This document shows, piece after piece, positions 1 through 11,412 of a stretch of 64,000 nucleotides of DNA. Source of the stretch: Lucinisca nassula (Eukaryota; Mollusca; Bivalvia; Lucinida; Lucinidae). Both the position numbers and the translations under genes were made by a program. Each line of letters starts with the position of its first letter. Position 1 is the stretch's first letter. The DNA lies in the NCBI GenBank assembly GCA_963580285.1, contig OY757019.1:58610587-58674586 (forward strand). The letters are read 5' to 3'. The notes under the pieces are model-generated. The model saw nothing but the letters and a program-made list of their open reading frames with translations, did not search any database and was not told the origin of the DNA.

Positions 1-149
1 CCACTAGTAATAGTATCCTTATACCAAATAGATTATGTCTCCCAATCAGTTATTAACATGGTCCCCAGCATGCGGTTACCAATGGTAAATATATGCCTCA
101 TACAAATATTTAAATATAAAAAATCATTTAAAATCGTTTATAACAGCCT
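1..149. other. short leading stretch, no feature
   Basis: AT-rich sequence before the first recognised repeat. No coding or repeat signal was recognised. Confidence 0.4.
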
Positions 150-397
150 CATGAAAACCGGCCTATATAATTTTGACCCTCTTGAACCCCATTCTTATAT
201 AGTAAAACGGGTTTACAGGGGTAAACATTATAAAATACAGATTGTGGGAACTCGTTAGAAACGCCTCGATGAGGCGGTTCTAACGAGTTCCCACAATCTA
301 TATTTTGAGCAGAATATCACAATTTTTCATCCTAGGATTTTCATTTTTTCGGCGATAAAGGTACCTATGTATTCGTATAGGTGTGTTTTCGGAATAA
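150..397 (-). mobile_element. family B hairpin MITE, full-length copy
   Basis: The element is bounded by degenerate copies of the B terminal repeat: catgaaaaccggcctat on the left and ataggtgtgttttcgga on the right. At its centre (about 239-300) lies a long inverted repeat of the type tactcgttagaaccgcctc, here with 'gaactcg' arms. Between terminus and core are the conserved blocks 'gtttacaggggtaaac' and 'ggcgataaa'. There is no coding capacity, so it is a non-autonomous element. Orientation is opposite to most copies in the window. Confidence 0.8.
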
Positions 398-1027
398 GTG
401 TCACCACAACAGAAGTGATCATAGAAACAAACTGGATAACATACGCGATGTAAAACATGATATACCGTCAACTTATGCATGTTTACTGTGAAACATTCAT
501 GTCACCGTTTGCATGAATGGCCAGTCCATCAGTGGTCCCTTCCGACCGACATTCAATGTTCCTGTTTTGTGGAAAATTATGCAAACTCTTGTATACCCAA
601 TCGTTTTAAGTAAGTTGTGTGCACTGATTCGATCACTAAGGAACCGCACCAGTATCGGTTGAGTTCATCTTTCTAAGAACCACCGCAAAGTAAAAATCAC
701 TGCTTCGTTTTTGTCACGCTTACCGCGCAAGATTAAGATGCACTGCAGGTATTTTGAATTTGTACGGTATTCCATTACGTCACCATCTTCTTAGTTCAAG
801 AAAGGTGGCATAAAAGTGTCATACGATCCATCGGTTTAATAGCTTTGGGGAATTAAATGCATCAGATGAAACTGTTCTTTTTCGCGAAATAATACCATTT
901 GTGAATGTATCAAAAATTGCATTAACCCATCAATGACATGCACAAGCTCCGGGCATACCCATTTCCAGTTTAATGGGGCGTCAAACTTGTTTTGTTTGTA
1001 AGTTTGACACGGGTATTCTTGCTTCAA
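398..1027. other. unassigned sequence
   Basis: Single-copy-looking, moderately AT-rich DNA. I saw no convincing reading frame, repeat or RNA structure. Short open frames here have no recognisable similarity. Confidence 0.4.
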
Positions 1028-1098
1028 GTAAACAATGTAGGACCTGATCAGACGCGGCGTTGTGCTACGTCTCATCTGGGTCACCACTGCTTGCCAAA
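1028..1098. repeat. decayed family N hairpin
   Basis: The stem 'aacaatgtag...gatcagacgcggcg' is followed by its imperfect complement 'ctacgtctcatctgggtcaccactg'. This matches the conserved outer stem and GATCAG motif of the sharper copies at 39048-39114 and 46983-47045. It is partly eroded. Confidence 0.5.
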
Positions 1099-1306
1099 AT
1101 CCCTATTTTGGAACGATAGGCATATATGGGTTACGGCTTGCATCTGACTTGGGTATCAAAATTAGCTGACGCAAATGAAAACGTATCTTTGTGTTCTCCT
1201 ATTTACATATTCTTCATACGCAAACGCAGCCAAACAAAATGGTTAGGCGCAAAAGTACGTGCACGAAGCTACTTCAGTTCCTCCTGTGCACCTTTGTAAG
1301 CGGCAG

Positions 1307-1367
1307 CGATTCTTTGGTGACTGCTTTCATGAACAGGCTGTTCATGAAAGCAGTCACCCAAGAATCG
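1307..1367. repeat. 61-nt near-perfect palindrome
   Basis: Arms 1307-1336 and 1338-1367 are reverse complements with a single mismatch and a one-base centre. The inner arm is ggtgactgctttcatgaacag. It lies between two occurrences of 'tttgtaagc'. It resembles no other hairpin family in the window. Confidence 0.85.
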
Positions 1368-2654
1368 TTTGTAAGCCTTTTTCGTGAGCTGACTCAAAAT
1401 ACGATCCTGGTTCTGAACCATTGTCTGGAAGCAGGGTTTTAGCATAGGATAAGGGTAAACTGATCGAATCGACGGTTTTAGTGTGTGCATTATAATTAGC
1501 GGACCCTAAAGGTGTTATAAAATGGGTACTAAAAGAACATTTTTATGAGCTCCCCAACACCCTACGAAATTAAAACGCGAAAACGTGATACGAAAACGAA
1601 TATTCCTCTTTGCCGTTTTATGACGTCAATAAAATCGGACTCCATATTTAAGTCGAAAATCCCAGGCTCGGAACAAAAGACTTCCACTTTATTCATTGAC
1701 AGGGATTAATTCAGATTTGCATATAGATTTGGTCAATAAGGAATCTACGTTACTCCTTGATAAAGCAAGCTTTTTATGGCTTATTGTTCAAAATTAACAA
1801 CCACTTGGGCTTTCTGGCCTTGTGCTTTGATGTTGTTCGGTTAGGTTAATCATATTAGTCCGCACACTTCCATTGCAGTTGAAAAACAATAGGACAACCG
1901 CATTTTAAAACAGGATTTAAATTCTGTAACCCAGACAGGAGTATCTTTCAGTATTATTTGCTGAGGCTATTAGATATGATTTAAGTCAAAATGATTCCTT
2001 TAATGGTTACCTTATGTGAAAGTGGACAATGCACGATGATTTTTGCTGAAACTAACATCTGGATAACAATGTGCATATGTTGATATTTCGAAACCGTTAT
2101 TTACCCACAGATAAAAATGAACCAGGAAATATTTATCTTAAATATAGTTAGGTTTCTTGTCAGTCAGCACAAAAACAGCGGGCCGGCGTCGGATATACAT
2201 AGATACACCTCGTATCGATGTCGGCCCGACCTTTGTCTGATTTCTTTGCTTGCGGTATTTATATTTGAGAAAATGTCCATTCTATAAAGATTTCTTGGTT
2301 CGCCCAGCATATTTGGAGAGTGTTACAGTTATACGTACACAAAGGTGCGAGGCTTGTTGGCTAGTTTTATGGTTGGAAACTTGCCATTCTACTAATATTG
2401 TTGCCTTCGCCTAGCACATTTTGAGAGTTTTATTTGGACTACACAAAAATGTGTATACGGTACAAGTAAAATATAAGTTCTTTATTGAAATAAGTATTCT
2501 GATACATGGCTTCAGATTCAATAAGAAATATTTGAACCCCACCCAATAATACAGGTTTTAATTACATTGTGATCTTTAAGCCCATCTTTAACTGCATTGA
2601 TAATGTAAAACTTCAATACACTCGTAAAACATGAATACACTCAACAAAATAGAA
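1368..2654. other. 1.3 kb without recognised feature
   Basis: I find no gene, RNA or repeat family here. A short imperfect inverted pair (gggccggcgtc with gtcggcccgacc, about 2180-2232) is the only local structure. Frames on both strands are broken frequently. Confidence 0.4.
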
Positions 2655-3067
2655 TTGAAGGCGATGATCAGGAATTGACACAATTTACCCACACATCCCA
2701 CCAGAGACACCAAAGAGAAAGAAACATAAACATGAAATAACTAGACGCTAAATGGTAACATCAATAGCGGAGAGCCAAAATAATATTTACTTTCCAACAA
2801 AATGGTCAATTGGCTATCCAAACATAAAACAAAAAAGATATAAACGATACACACGCATTCAAAGAAGGACTTGACAAAAATGAACCGCGACAGTAGAACT
2901 TGGAACGGGTGGGGACTTTAAAATCTATTTTACGCGGCCGCAATCCTCGTCCTTACTTCCTTCGCTATTTAGATACATAATTTGTTCATTTCGCATGAAG
3001 GCTTCCTGACTCACCAGTACAATAGCTCTGAGAAACAACCACAGAGATGAAACAACGGTGAGAACAA
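2655..3067 (-). repeat. family A dispersed repeat
   Basis: This starts with the A terminal block 'aatagaattgaaggcgatgatcagga' (3' end of the family, antisense here). It continues through the conserved blocks 'ccagagacaccaaag', 'ggtcaattggctatcc', 'aaccgcgacagtagaac' and 'gcatgaaggcttcc'. The order matches the copies at 13152-13700 and 52160-52705. It has no coding capacity, and the class (SINE, LINE UTR or DNA element) is unresolved. Confidence 0.75.
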
Positions 3068-3140
3068 CCAAATCACAGGCGACGAGCCGAGTTTCCCCAA
3101 ACTGATAGCAACTGAACTACATAATTTGGAGACACAGAAG
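3068..3140 (-). repeat. family R fragment adjoining family A
   Basis: The block 'aaatcacaggcgacgagccgag...ccccaaactgatagcaact...ataatttggagacacag' recurs at 47735-47795 and 52022-52140. In all three places it directly adjoins an A copy. Confidence 0.55.
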
Positions 3141-3224
3141 AGTTAAAATATAAAAAAAATCAACAGCCCCGAATCTCATTTTGTCCCTCCATAAAGCTGG
3201 GTTTACTGGTCCAGAAGTATAAAC

Positions 3225-3463
3225 AGTAGAAGTAAAACAATGATCAGGAATCGATACAATTAGCTTACTCCACCCATCAAAGACACCAAAGGGAAAGAAA
3301 CACAATCATAAAGCGACCAGACCACAATGGAAACCCAAACAAAGGAAGGCCACAAGGACAGCCACTTTCCCACAAACTGGCCAGATGGCCATCCAAAACA
3401 AAACGACACAAGCGACACACACAGCAAGCAACAAACAACACCATAAATAAACCGCCATAGAAG
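3225..3463 (-). repeat. family A partial copy
   Basis: The copy contains 'agaagtaaaacaatgatcagg', 'gagacaccaaaggga'-like and 'ccatccaaaacaaaac' blocks of family A. It ends at 'gccatagaagaa', where an F repeat begins. Long open frames on the minus strand here are antisense to the repeat. Confidence 0.75.
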
Positions 3464-3712
3464 AATTGTTGTTTGTATATGATTGTTTTGGATTTAACGA
3501 CATGTCAACCATTGTTGGTCATTTTGTATGTCCCCCAGGTAAAGAGAGAAAAGAGATAGAACAGATAGTAGGTGGTGATAGTGAGGGACAGATGAGAAAG
3601 AGAAAAATGAATGGAAGTGTAGAAACAGAAACAATAACAACACTCCCCATCTACCCTTACTTGCTGCAAGGACGGTAGGACTTTGCCTCACGTTTGCCTT
3701 ACCCAACCAACC
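3464..3712 (-). mobile_element. family F SINE-like repeat
   Basis: Read on the minus strand it ends with the tail 'ccaacaatggttgacatgtcgttaaatcc', preceded by the pyrimidine-rich body (acttccattcat...tctctttacc). The same order occurs at 22206-22400 and 45352-45600 on the plus strand. The 3' tail resembles those of families D and E. Confidence 0.65.
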
Positions 3713-4081
3713 CTTATGACGGATTGAATGTCTAACAGATCTATAGGACTGGCCAAGTGAAATTGGTTTTTCCGAGCATTGTTGCGTCCAGCATAGACGC
3801 GGATCAGCCTGATTATACCCGCTGTCTGTTGAGAATATTCGATGTGCTCTTTATGATAGCCCTTTGACTTTATGTAACTCGATATTGACTAAAGAAGTTG
3901 TAGCGTAAAACAGCGTTTACCCAGCCCGATTTGAATCTTCTCTGAGCTTACATGCTCGAACAACCGTTTATAATTTTAATATTTTTGTTTTTGTGACCGC
4001 AAGAAATTTTACAATAACCATGATAACTACCTTTATTTGGTTGCAATAATGGCCGTAACCTGTCATCTGAAATCACGCTGC
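3713..4081. other. unassigned sequence
   Basis: Near 3785-3830 the text 'gcatagacgcggatcagcctg' is reminiscent of an N hairpin but is too eroded to call. Nothing else was recognised. Confidence 0.35.
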
Positions 4082-4211
4082 TTCTAACGAGCACCCACAA
4101 CCCTATGTTTGCAGTATAAAGACGAAAATTATCACGGATTTTCATCAGAAAAGTAGCCATTTTGAAGATGTGAAAAATGCACTATGTGGCACGGATGTGT
4201 TGTCGTAATGA
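4082..4211 (-). mobile_element. family B' half element
   Basis: Half of the hairpin core (ttctaacgagcacccacaacc) is followed by 'gcagtataaagacgaaaattatcac' and the alternative terminus 'cacggatgtgttgtcgtaatg'. The same terminus occurs at 57670-57726 and, inverted, near 23007. It therefore appears to be a subfamily with a different TIR from family B. Confidence 0.55.
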
Positions 4212-4914
4212 TAAGCTAAAGTGCAGACTATTTGGGTTCAGGCATCTCGTCTGATTCATGTGAAAATGTTAGCCAAACATGGGCAATGTTTAGACGGAAT
4301 CCATCCAGTCGATCAGAATGTCATTCAGTTTGATAAGAAACATGTAATCTAGTCAGTATAACTTAGCGTTTATATAATATGTATTCAGATTGAATGTTCA
4401 GCAGACCAAAATATGGAATAAAAGTTTATTGTTACATATCATTTTCGCACAAATTACATCAAAACCAAGACTGTATGCCATGAACGTCACTTCAAAGAAG
4501 GCGCTTTTAATGGTCTCTATGCCCCTGTAATTTCATAACTAAAACGCACATTATTATCTTATCTTGGAAAACTACACTCTAAAATGTTTTAAAATGATTA
4601 TAAGAGTATAAAATACCAAACAGTAAGCCTTGTCAATCATGTTCGACATAAATGTCATTTTCAAAGGCAATCTGCGTTGCTTTGGCTTTTATTACAGTCT
4701 TTTTTCATGAACAGTAATGCTAGATTGTTCCACTTTATGAATATATACACTTAAGATAAATACCATCTAGATGAAACTCCACAACCCTATTCTCCAAACA
4801 CTGAGCTACTTTAAGCTCTTGTCTACAATATAGACAGTCCAAACAGGTCAAATGAATTAACTGAGGTACAGCGGAAAGATGCATGCCACTGAAAAAAAAA
4901 TCATCACAGAAAGC
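4212..4914. other. unassigned AT-rich sequence
   Basis: No repeat family, RNA or reading frame was recognised in this stretch. Confidence 0.4.

Positions 4915-4950
<36 letters not shown>
4915..4950. repeat. (AAT)n microsatellite
   Basis: About 12 uninterrupted AAT repeats, followed after a short gap by a further short AAT run. Confidence 0.95.
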
Positions 4951-4951
<1 letters not shown>

Positions 4952-5132
4952 GTGATGACAATAATAATAAAAATAACATATCAAACAAACAAATTTTGAA
5001 ATTATAAAAATAGTTATTCGTCTGTGGAAAGCTCACGGGCTTCATTATTAAAAGTCTTTCATAGAAAACTACTTAGAAACGCACATGAAACTTTAACTGT
5101 TAATCTGCTGGTATTGATTTAATTTACATGCT

Positions 5133-5134
5133 AT

Positions 5135-5185
<51 letters not shown>

Positions 5186-5186
5186 T
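5133..5186. repeat. (TTTA)n microsatellite
   Basis: About 13 tandem TTTA repeats. It lies 100 bp from the CT tract downstream. Confidence 0.95.
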
Positions 5187-5285
5187 GTATTTTCAAAACT
5201 GTCTTATTCCTCAACGAAGCGTACCAATCTCGCATCAAAATTCTACACAATACTGATATCAACAATGCACAACATGCTAAAGACA

Positions 5286-5288
<3 letters not shown>

Positions 5289-5373
<85 letters not shown>
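5289..5373. repeat. (CT)n microsatellite, about 42 units
   Basis: An uninterrupted 85 bp CT dinucleotide tract. Such a pure polypurine/polypyrimidine mirror repeat can adopt triplex (H-DNA) structure. The open frame on the minus strand is only an Arg-Glu dipeptide repeat. Confidence 0.97.
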
Positions 5374-5376
<3 letters not shown>

Positions 5377-5499
5377 CAATATTGTATTGTTGTATATGTG
5401 AATAAGTATTGACAATGAGGGTGAGGATTAAAATTCATAAAATTCGGTGTTAAATCTTCATTACGATATCTCACTCTCGATATCTCTAGAAACAGCATT

Positions 5500-5690
5500 T
5501 TTCCGATGAAAAATGATCGATGATTTTCTTATTTTAAATACAGGTGGTTGGTGCTCGATAGAACGCCTCAATGAGGCGGTTCTAACGAGTACCAACAATA
5601 TATGTTTTTGAGCAAAAGTAAGGAAAATAATGAATACCACCGTAAACCCCACTTTTCGCTGTATGGTGTGGGGTTGAACGGATGCCACCC
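5500..5690 (+). mobile_element. family B-related hairpin element, partial
   Basis: The core 'gttggtgctcgatagaacgcctc' faces 'gaggcggttctaacgagtac' (about 5545-5602). It is followed by 'gagcaaaagtaagg' and the paired 'taaaccccacttttcg' block. Terminal repeats are not recognisable. The core variant 'gttggtgctc' recurs at 56866-57020. Confidence 0.6.
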
Positions 5691-6597
5691 AAACATTTCC
5701 AATCCAAGTTGTGGACTGCTGAAAAACACAAAGCAGTTGTTCCGTAAACTGTAAAGGTCATTTTTAATGAAACTCTACATATTTTAGTATTAAGTAAACT
5801 GAAAGAAGACACAAAGAGGACCGTTGTGCTGAAAATCGCATGAAAAAAAAAACATTTGTTCCAAATTACGTTCATTTATATCTCATACCTACTTATTTCC
5901 CTCTGAGTGTACCCTCCCTTCAATTTTCGTTGATTTAGACCCACAATGCAATATTTTGTGATATCATAGTAGATTTTAAATTTTTTAATCAACTTTAAAA
6001 CTGATATAATTTAATTTCTATAATACATATATTTTTCTAGCGGCCACTGATGGCTGTGAATTTTATTAGTAACTTGGGATATCAATTTGAAATTCCATTT
6101 ACCAATTGAGATGATACTTTATGTTTTAAATTAATTCTTTAGTTAAGTTTATTAAGATGATAATATATGTTTTAAATGAGTTCTTTAGTTATGTTTATCA
6201 AAAATGGTTTTGAATATCTTTTATACACATAACCTACCACGGCATGTCATTTGATCAACATACAAACATGTAATCTGAAATTTAAATAAATTAACTAAAT
6301 TACTTAAACATTAATTTTTAGACTTTTAGTTTAAGTTTTAAGTTAATAGGGCATTGTTTTTGAATTTTGTTTGAGATTAATCTGATTAATATAGACAGAT
6401 GGTTAAGCCATTTCTTATGATTATAAAACAACAAATATTTTGATTGTTAAGAATTTGATTGCAACCATTACATCATAAAATACTTCATGAATATTAATGA
6501 GGTAGTTTGGAGTTGTTCTCCCTTTTTGAAATACTTAAAACGTAATACTTTTGAAAGGCTTACTGAGAATAAGAGAGTATCTAATTTTATGTAATAT
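5691..6597. other. 900 bp AT-rich, no feature
   Basis: Very AT-rich DNA with repeated 'ttttaaattaattctttagtta' phrases near 6120-6190. No gene or mobile element was recognised. Confidence 0.4.
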
Positions 6598-7106
6598 TGG
6601 CGGTGCCTGATGCTCTGCCTCTGGTCGGGCCCATCGGAGTCTAACTGTTGGTTTTCTTTTGCTTCAGCATTCCAGTGGTTTCTTGCTGTCGTGTCCTCAC
6701 CGTTGTTTCATCTCTGGGGTAGTTTGATTTTTGTGTTCACGGGGATGTTGCACTGATGAGTTTGGAGGCCTTCATGCGGACTGAAAAAATTATTTGTGTC
6801 ATTCGCGACGGAAGTAAGGGCGATGATTGTGGCCACGTAAAACCGATTTAAGACACCCCCCCCCCCCCACCAGTGGAATTCGTTTCGCTGACTGTTCCAA
6901 GGCGGTTCTTCTGCGCGGTTTATTTTTGTTATGGTTTGTCTTTGAGTGTGTGTATCGCTTATATTATTTTGTTTTGGGTGGCCAATTGACCATTTTGTGG
7001 CACAGTAACTGTCCTTTTGGCTTTCCGCTTGGGGTCTAGTTGTTTCATGTTTGTGTATCTTTCCCTTTGGTGTCTCTGATGGGAGCTGTAGGTTAATTGT
7101 ATCGAT
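6598..7106 (+). repeat. family A, near full length, interrupted by a SINE
   Basis: It opens with 'ggtgcctgatgctctgcctc'. It runs through 'gaggccttcatgcggact', a 14-C homopolymer (about 6856-6869), 'ccaattgaccattttgtgg' and 'ggtgtctctgatggg', then breaks at 'gtatcgat'. The A sequence resumes at 7332 with 'tcctgatcattgcc'. The 187-codon open frame on the other strand is a by-product of the repeat. Confidence 0.8.
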
Positions 7107-7331
7107 GTGTCTCGCTTGGCACTTAGATTTACGGGGTAGAGGTAGGACTGGTCGACCCAGTGTCAGGATAATGTGACTGGGTGTGGTATCATGTAATGTG
7201 TCTGGGACATGATACTTCAGTGAGTCAGCACTATAAAAGTGAGCATTGAGCTCCCTGTCGCAACCAGACACCGTCGTGATATATTTGAAAAATTGTTGAA
7301 AGCGACGTTAAACCCGAATTCACACACATAC
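7107..7331 (+). mobile_element. 5'-truncated family S SINE inside family A
   Basis: The insert contains 'cttggcacttagatttacgg', 'cgacccagtgtcaggataat', 'gataccaca'-type sequence and the tail 'gcgacgttaaacccgaattc' followed by CACACACA. It matches, in the same order, the body of the tRNA-headed copy at 49008-49303 (minus). It lacks the tRNA-like head, as expected for incomplete reverse transcription. It splits an A copy between 'gtatcgat' and 'tcctgatc'. Confidence 0.8.
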
Positions 7332-7362
7332 TCCTGATCATTGCCTTCACACCTATTTTAAA
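7332..7362 (+). repeat. family A, resumed 3' end
   Basis: 'tcctgatcattgccttcac' completes the A copy that begins at 6598, directly after the S SINE tail. Confidence 0.75.
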
Positions 7363-7404
7363 ATTGCAATATCTCAGATATTCATAAAGATAATTTGATC
7401 GTGA

Positions 7405-7640
7405 TTTATTTTGTTATAGTTCGTCTATGACTGTTGGTATCACATGTAAGTTTTTGTTTTGGATGACCGGTTGGTCATTTTGTGGGAAAGTGGCCGACTT
7501 TTTGGCTTTTCGCGGTTGGTGTTTCCATTTGGTATCTGTTTGTTTCGTGTTTGTGTTTCTTTCCCAATGATGTCACTGATGGGAGGTGTGGATTAATTGT
7601 ATCGATTCCTGATCATTGCCGTTTAGATTTCACTTTCCCG
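7405..7640 (+). repeat. family A partial copy
   Basis: Contains A blocks 'ttttggatgaccggttggtc', 'tttcccaatgatgtcactga' and 'atcgattcctgatcattgcc'. The 5' half is missing. Confidence 0.7.
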
Positions 7641-8744
7641 CAGCAATGCGCTTCTAGTTCTCAAAGATTTCAATACTGTGATAATGTCTTTTAACAGTTT
7701 CTTAGCTGTTCATTGGCATTCTCTTGTTGTATGTTTGTGGGGGCGTGTGGTTTTGTCTGTGCCCTTCATGTCACGTGTCTTGAGTTTGCTATGTTCTTTG
7801 ATCGGGTCTTTTCCTGAATAGATGATTCTTAACATTTTAATCAGAAAGGCCATTAACAAGGTACAGGGACAAGAGGAGACAACCTGACATGAAGGCTAAG
7901 GGATAATCAAAGTAATGGCAGCACTGGGCTTAGGCTGAGTAAATAGTCCTGAACTTAGACTTCTGCTGTTTCACTTAGTATTTTAAACAAACGGTGTACA
8001 CATTGATACCTCGGCTACAGTCTTAGCCAATGTCCCAGTACATGCGCCCAGTCGAGATTATACAACAAAAGCACCCCTTTGCACTTAGCACTTTGACGTC
8101 ACATGTAAGAGTAGCGCGGCTATAATTAGGCGTTACCAGGATTTGCACAAATGTTATTTGCGCGTGCAATGAGCAACATAAATCAGATTCATATAGTAAC
8201 TTTGTGTCGGTTGATGAAAAATCGACCCAAAATCAACACACACACCAATAACAAACTGCCGACTAACATGTACGAAACTGCATATTAACGTCATAATTCG
8301 GCCTGTAAGCAGTAACACTTACGATTTTTGGAATAGGAGAAGGGGCGTCATCTCCTGAGTTTTGAAAAAGTCAAGACCAATAAAGCATAATTCAATGAAA
8401 CATTAATCCCTGTTGAAGCTTTCGAACTTACTTATCCGGTGCCACCGCAGCAAACTACAGTATAAAACGATTATGTTAGTGTATGGATTAAGACAAGCAC
8501 GGATCAGAACTAAGACGTCAGCAAGAATCTGATGTCAGACCGGAAGCCACCAATGTCACCAGCTGGAAACGTTAAAATACAATTGCTTAATTGATATAAA
8601 AAGTAACAAAATCACTAACAGCAACATAACCCCGTCCCAACGTCCTCACAAGACCCAGTATGACTTGCAGGTACGTACTGCAGTCACGAATCACAGGCCT
8701 ACAAAAATAAGTTATGTCCAAACACAATCGCCTGAGAACGGTCT
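7641..8744. other. 1.1 kb without recognised feature
   Basis: No gene or repeat family was recognised. On the minus strand at 8432-8454 a 23-nt segment is flanked by a branch-site-like ACTAAC plus CTGTAG and by GTAAGT. I treat this as chance (see rejected list). Confidence 0.35.
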
Positions 8745-9300
8745 GTAATAAATAAGTTCTGAATAGTTGGATCTTTTGGAAGCAAAGAACACAACAAATA
8801 AACGAAAATAGCATACTCGGTTTTATTGAGTCTGTTCATGGCCAGTATTGAAATGTACAATACCGGACACGCAGTCTAGCACCGGCTTAACTTAACACTA
8901 TTTTAAAAGTGATTCTAAATGGAATTAATAATCCCAAAGGACCAGCAAATATAATTTGCACTATGGTGATGTATGGGGAGATTTTTACGGCACAACACCA
9001 TCTGCAGTGAAGATAAATAAGTTCTGAACAGTTGGATCCTTTAGAAGCAAAGAATACACCAAATAAACTAAATTGACATATTCGTTTTTTCTGAGTCTGT
9101 TCATGGCCAGTACTAAAATGTGTAACACCGACCACACCACCTAGCACCAGCTTAGGCAAACATCTATTTTCAAAATGATTGTAAACGAACATAATTATCC
9201 CAATGGGCCATAAAATATATTAATCTGCAATATGATGATGTACGGGAGACTTTTTACGGCCTTCACACGGCACAACACATTGGACCTGAAATCGGCTTTA
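8745..9300 (-). repeat. family K satellite, two units of about 266 bp
   Basis: 'aataagttctgaa(t/c)agttgg' occurs at 8751 and again at 9017. Each is followed by 'gcaaagaa(c/t)acac', 'gagtctgttcatggccagta' and, at the unit end, 'ttttacgg...cacaac'. Related two-unit arrays occur at 30455-30840 (+) and 31440-31860 (-), with a single partial unit at 12085-12235 (+). Confidence 0.75.
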
Positions 9301-9929
9301 ATAATATGCCGAACAAATGTTAGTCAAGATACAGGTATAGCCCCTACCCTCCCCCAACATTAGCTGAATATGGTTAAAGCTTGCCTATAAAAATTTCAAA
9401 CAAACCTAATGATGTTGAAATTCTTACTTTCCAATTCCAGCAGGTAAAATGTCTATTGAAAATATAATTTTGCATTTCAATATGTTCGATTCTCTAACTG
9501 TCCTCGATGGCTGCAATATTTTTCAAATAGGGATACACTTCTGTCACAAACCAGCTGACAAAGAAAGCCGCTGTCGCTCTGACGTTGGCCCACTGCTGTG
9601 TGCAGGTTAGGAAGGTTTCTAGTAGTCATAGACATAAGAATAACATTGACACAAGTCATATAATATGAAATAGCCGTGTTTCCGCTAACCCGCCTGACCC
9701 TGCTCCAGATACGCAGACTTTAATATTTTCATCATTAAAAGAAAAATATAAAAATTAAAACACCGACCCTGCCATTATCAATTTCCGACTCTACCCAGTG
9801 TCGTCTTTGCATTTCCCCATAGTAATATTTCGCGTGTTAAGTACATTTTTATAGGTTTTGGCATTTAGTACCTTTTAAATTACAGAGATGACTTTTTGAG
9901 CATCTAAAATTAATAATGATATACAGTGC
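9301..9929. other. unassigned sequence
   Basis: Nothing recognised. Short frames lack similarity or codon structure. Confidence 0.35.
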
Positions 9930-10022
9930 AAAATAGAAGTGAAACAATGATAAGGAATCGATGCAATTAACCCACAGCTCCCATCAGACACAACAAATGG
10001 AAAGAAACACAAACATGAATCT
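9930..10022 (-). repeat. family A 3'-end fragment
   Basis: 'aaaatagaagtgaaacaatg' to 'gaaagaaacacaaacatga' is the terminal 90 bp of family A, antisense here. Confidence 0.7.
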
Positions 10023-11412
10023 CAACATGACAATTTTATCAACAAAAACATGTAAAAATAACACATAAAAAATACAGGCCCGACCATGTTTTTTCGGGAG
10101 AAACAATACAATAATAAAAATAAAGTTTCTCCTACTTACTGACCTTTTTCAGCATTTAGTAGAAACACAGCTATTTTTTTTTTGACTGACCTTTCAAAAT
10201 ATTTGATAAATTTTAGCATCCGTTAAAATGGTGGCGCATAGTATGTGAAATGTGTCATACCCAGATCTGGACGAACCCTGGTTAAAAGCCGTACTTCCTG
10301 TTTGGTTGTCATTAAACTAGCACACGAATGCGATATATACTAGCATTGTCCGGACGAAGACTTGTGCTGGTCTTGCGTAATTGGCCGAAACTGGCACATA
10401 CACTATGGACCGGACTCCGGACTCTTTGATGAACGTCCCACCCTAAATCCTTTGAATTCGGGAAGGGTGCAGCCGGATATTTCCTGGGTTCGACCCTCCG
10501 TGATCTAACTGGTTGTTACTTGTGCTCTGACGTCGGATTGTTGTTGAGTCCTCCTGGTTCAAGATAATATTAATCTATACATGACCATTTTACCATGTGT
10601 TTTATCATGACTCACTGTTGAGCTAGAAAGCCTCCATGCGGATCAATTAGATATTGTTATTTTGTTTGGTACTGTACCGGAACTGAGGGTGAGGTTGGAA
10701 ACTTCATAAACACCGAGTGGAAGGCCTCCCCACCTAGTAGTTTTACTACTGTCCCTCCCAAGGCGGTGCCTTATTTGTTAGTTGGTCCATGTTTCGTCTC
10801 TTGTATTTGTACGTCCCCGTGTCACTTTCTACTGGTGACTTAAAACGGCTGTGTTCAACTGATTATCCAGTCGTTTCGACGGACCCAACCATTAACTACC
10901 TCACATGTATAAATACCAGTGGTACTCAGTGTAGTATGTGTGCTTGGTGGGCTTTTTAAAACTATGAAAACATTATGAAAAAAAAGTGTTTTGATGACAT
11001 GTTTGGAAACAATACTTCCGCCTAGTACACGGACTAAACAATATTTAGGTGTAAAAATGTTTCGTAAGGATATGAAAGAAGTAGATCAAATAAAATGGAC
11101 CATTTTGCAACGTAATTTTCTCACAAATTGATTTTTTGTTCTACCAACATAAAAAATACATTCATTAATACATATTTTTTATTATGATTTTTTCTACAAT
11201 TAGGAACAGAACAGGTTACTTTTCTAGAAACATGGTATTTTATGAACCTGTAAATTTTAGACCATCTGTCAGGTGTACAAGTAGAATGTAATTAAGTGAA
11301 ATGTTGATACAATTCTGGTTCTTGACTAGACAACGATAGGTTCTGTATATTTTATACCACATCGAAGTTACCATAGCAACCAAACGTTATTTTTCGCTAG
11401 GAAAACACTTTG
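10023..11412. other. 1.4 kb, mostly unassigned
   Basis: Around 10610-10650 'gagctagaaagcctccatgcgg' faintly resembles the middle of family A. An isolated tRNA-type B-box-like 'gggttcgaccct' sits at 10488-10499 without a convincing A box. No coding frame was recognised. Confidence 0.3.

Noticed and set aside
3776..3835. Additional N hairpin
   Set aside because: Only the GATCAG-like centre is recognisable. The stems do not pair well.
5179..5415. Arg-Glu repeat protein frame, and the Val-Cys repeat frames at 48884-49217
   Set aside because: These are translations of pure dinucleotide microsatellites.
6708..7271. 187-codon open frame on the minus strand, the longest in the window
   Set aside because: It lies across a family A copy and an S SINE insertion in antisense. 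It has no recognisable similarity and is explained by the repeats.
8432..8454. 23-nt minus-strand micro-exon with branch-site-like ACTAAC and GTAAGT
   Set aside because: Too short and not supported by coding potential. Such combinations are expected by chance in 64 kb on two strands.
10488..10499. tRNA B-box-like 'gggttcgaccct'
   Set aside because: No A box at the right distance and no tRNA-like folding upstream.
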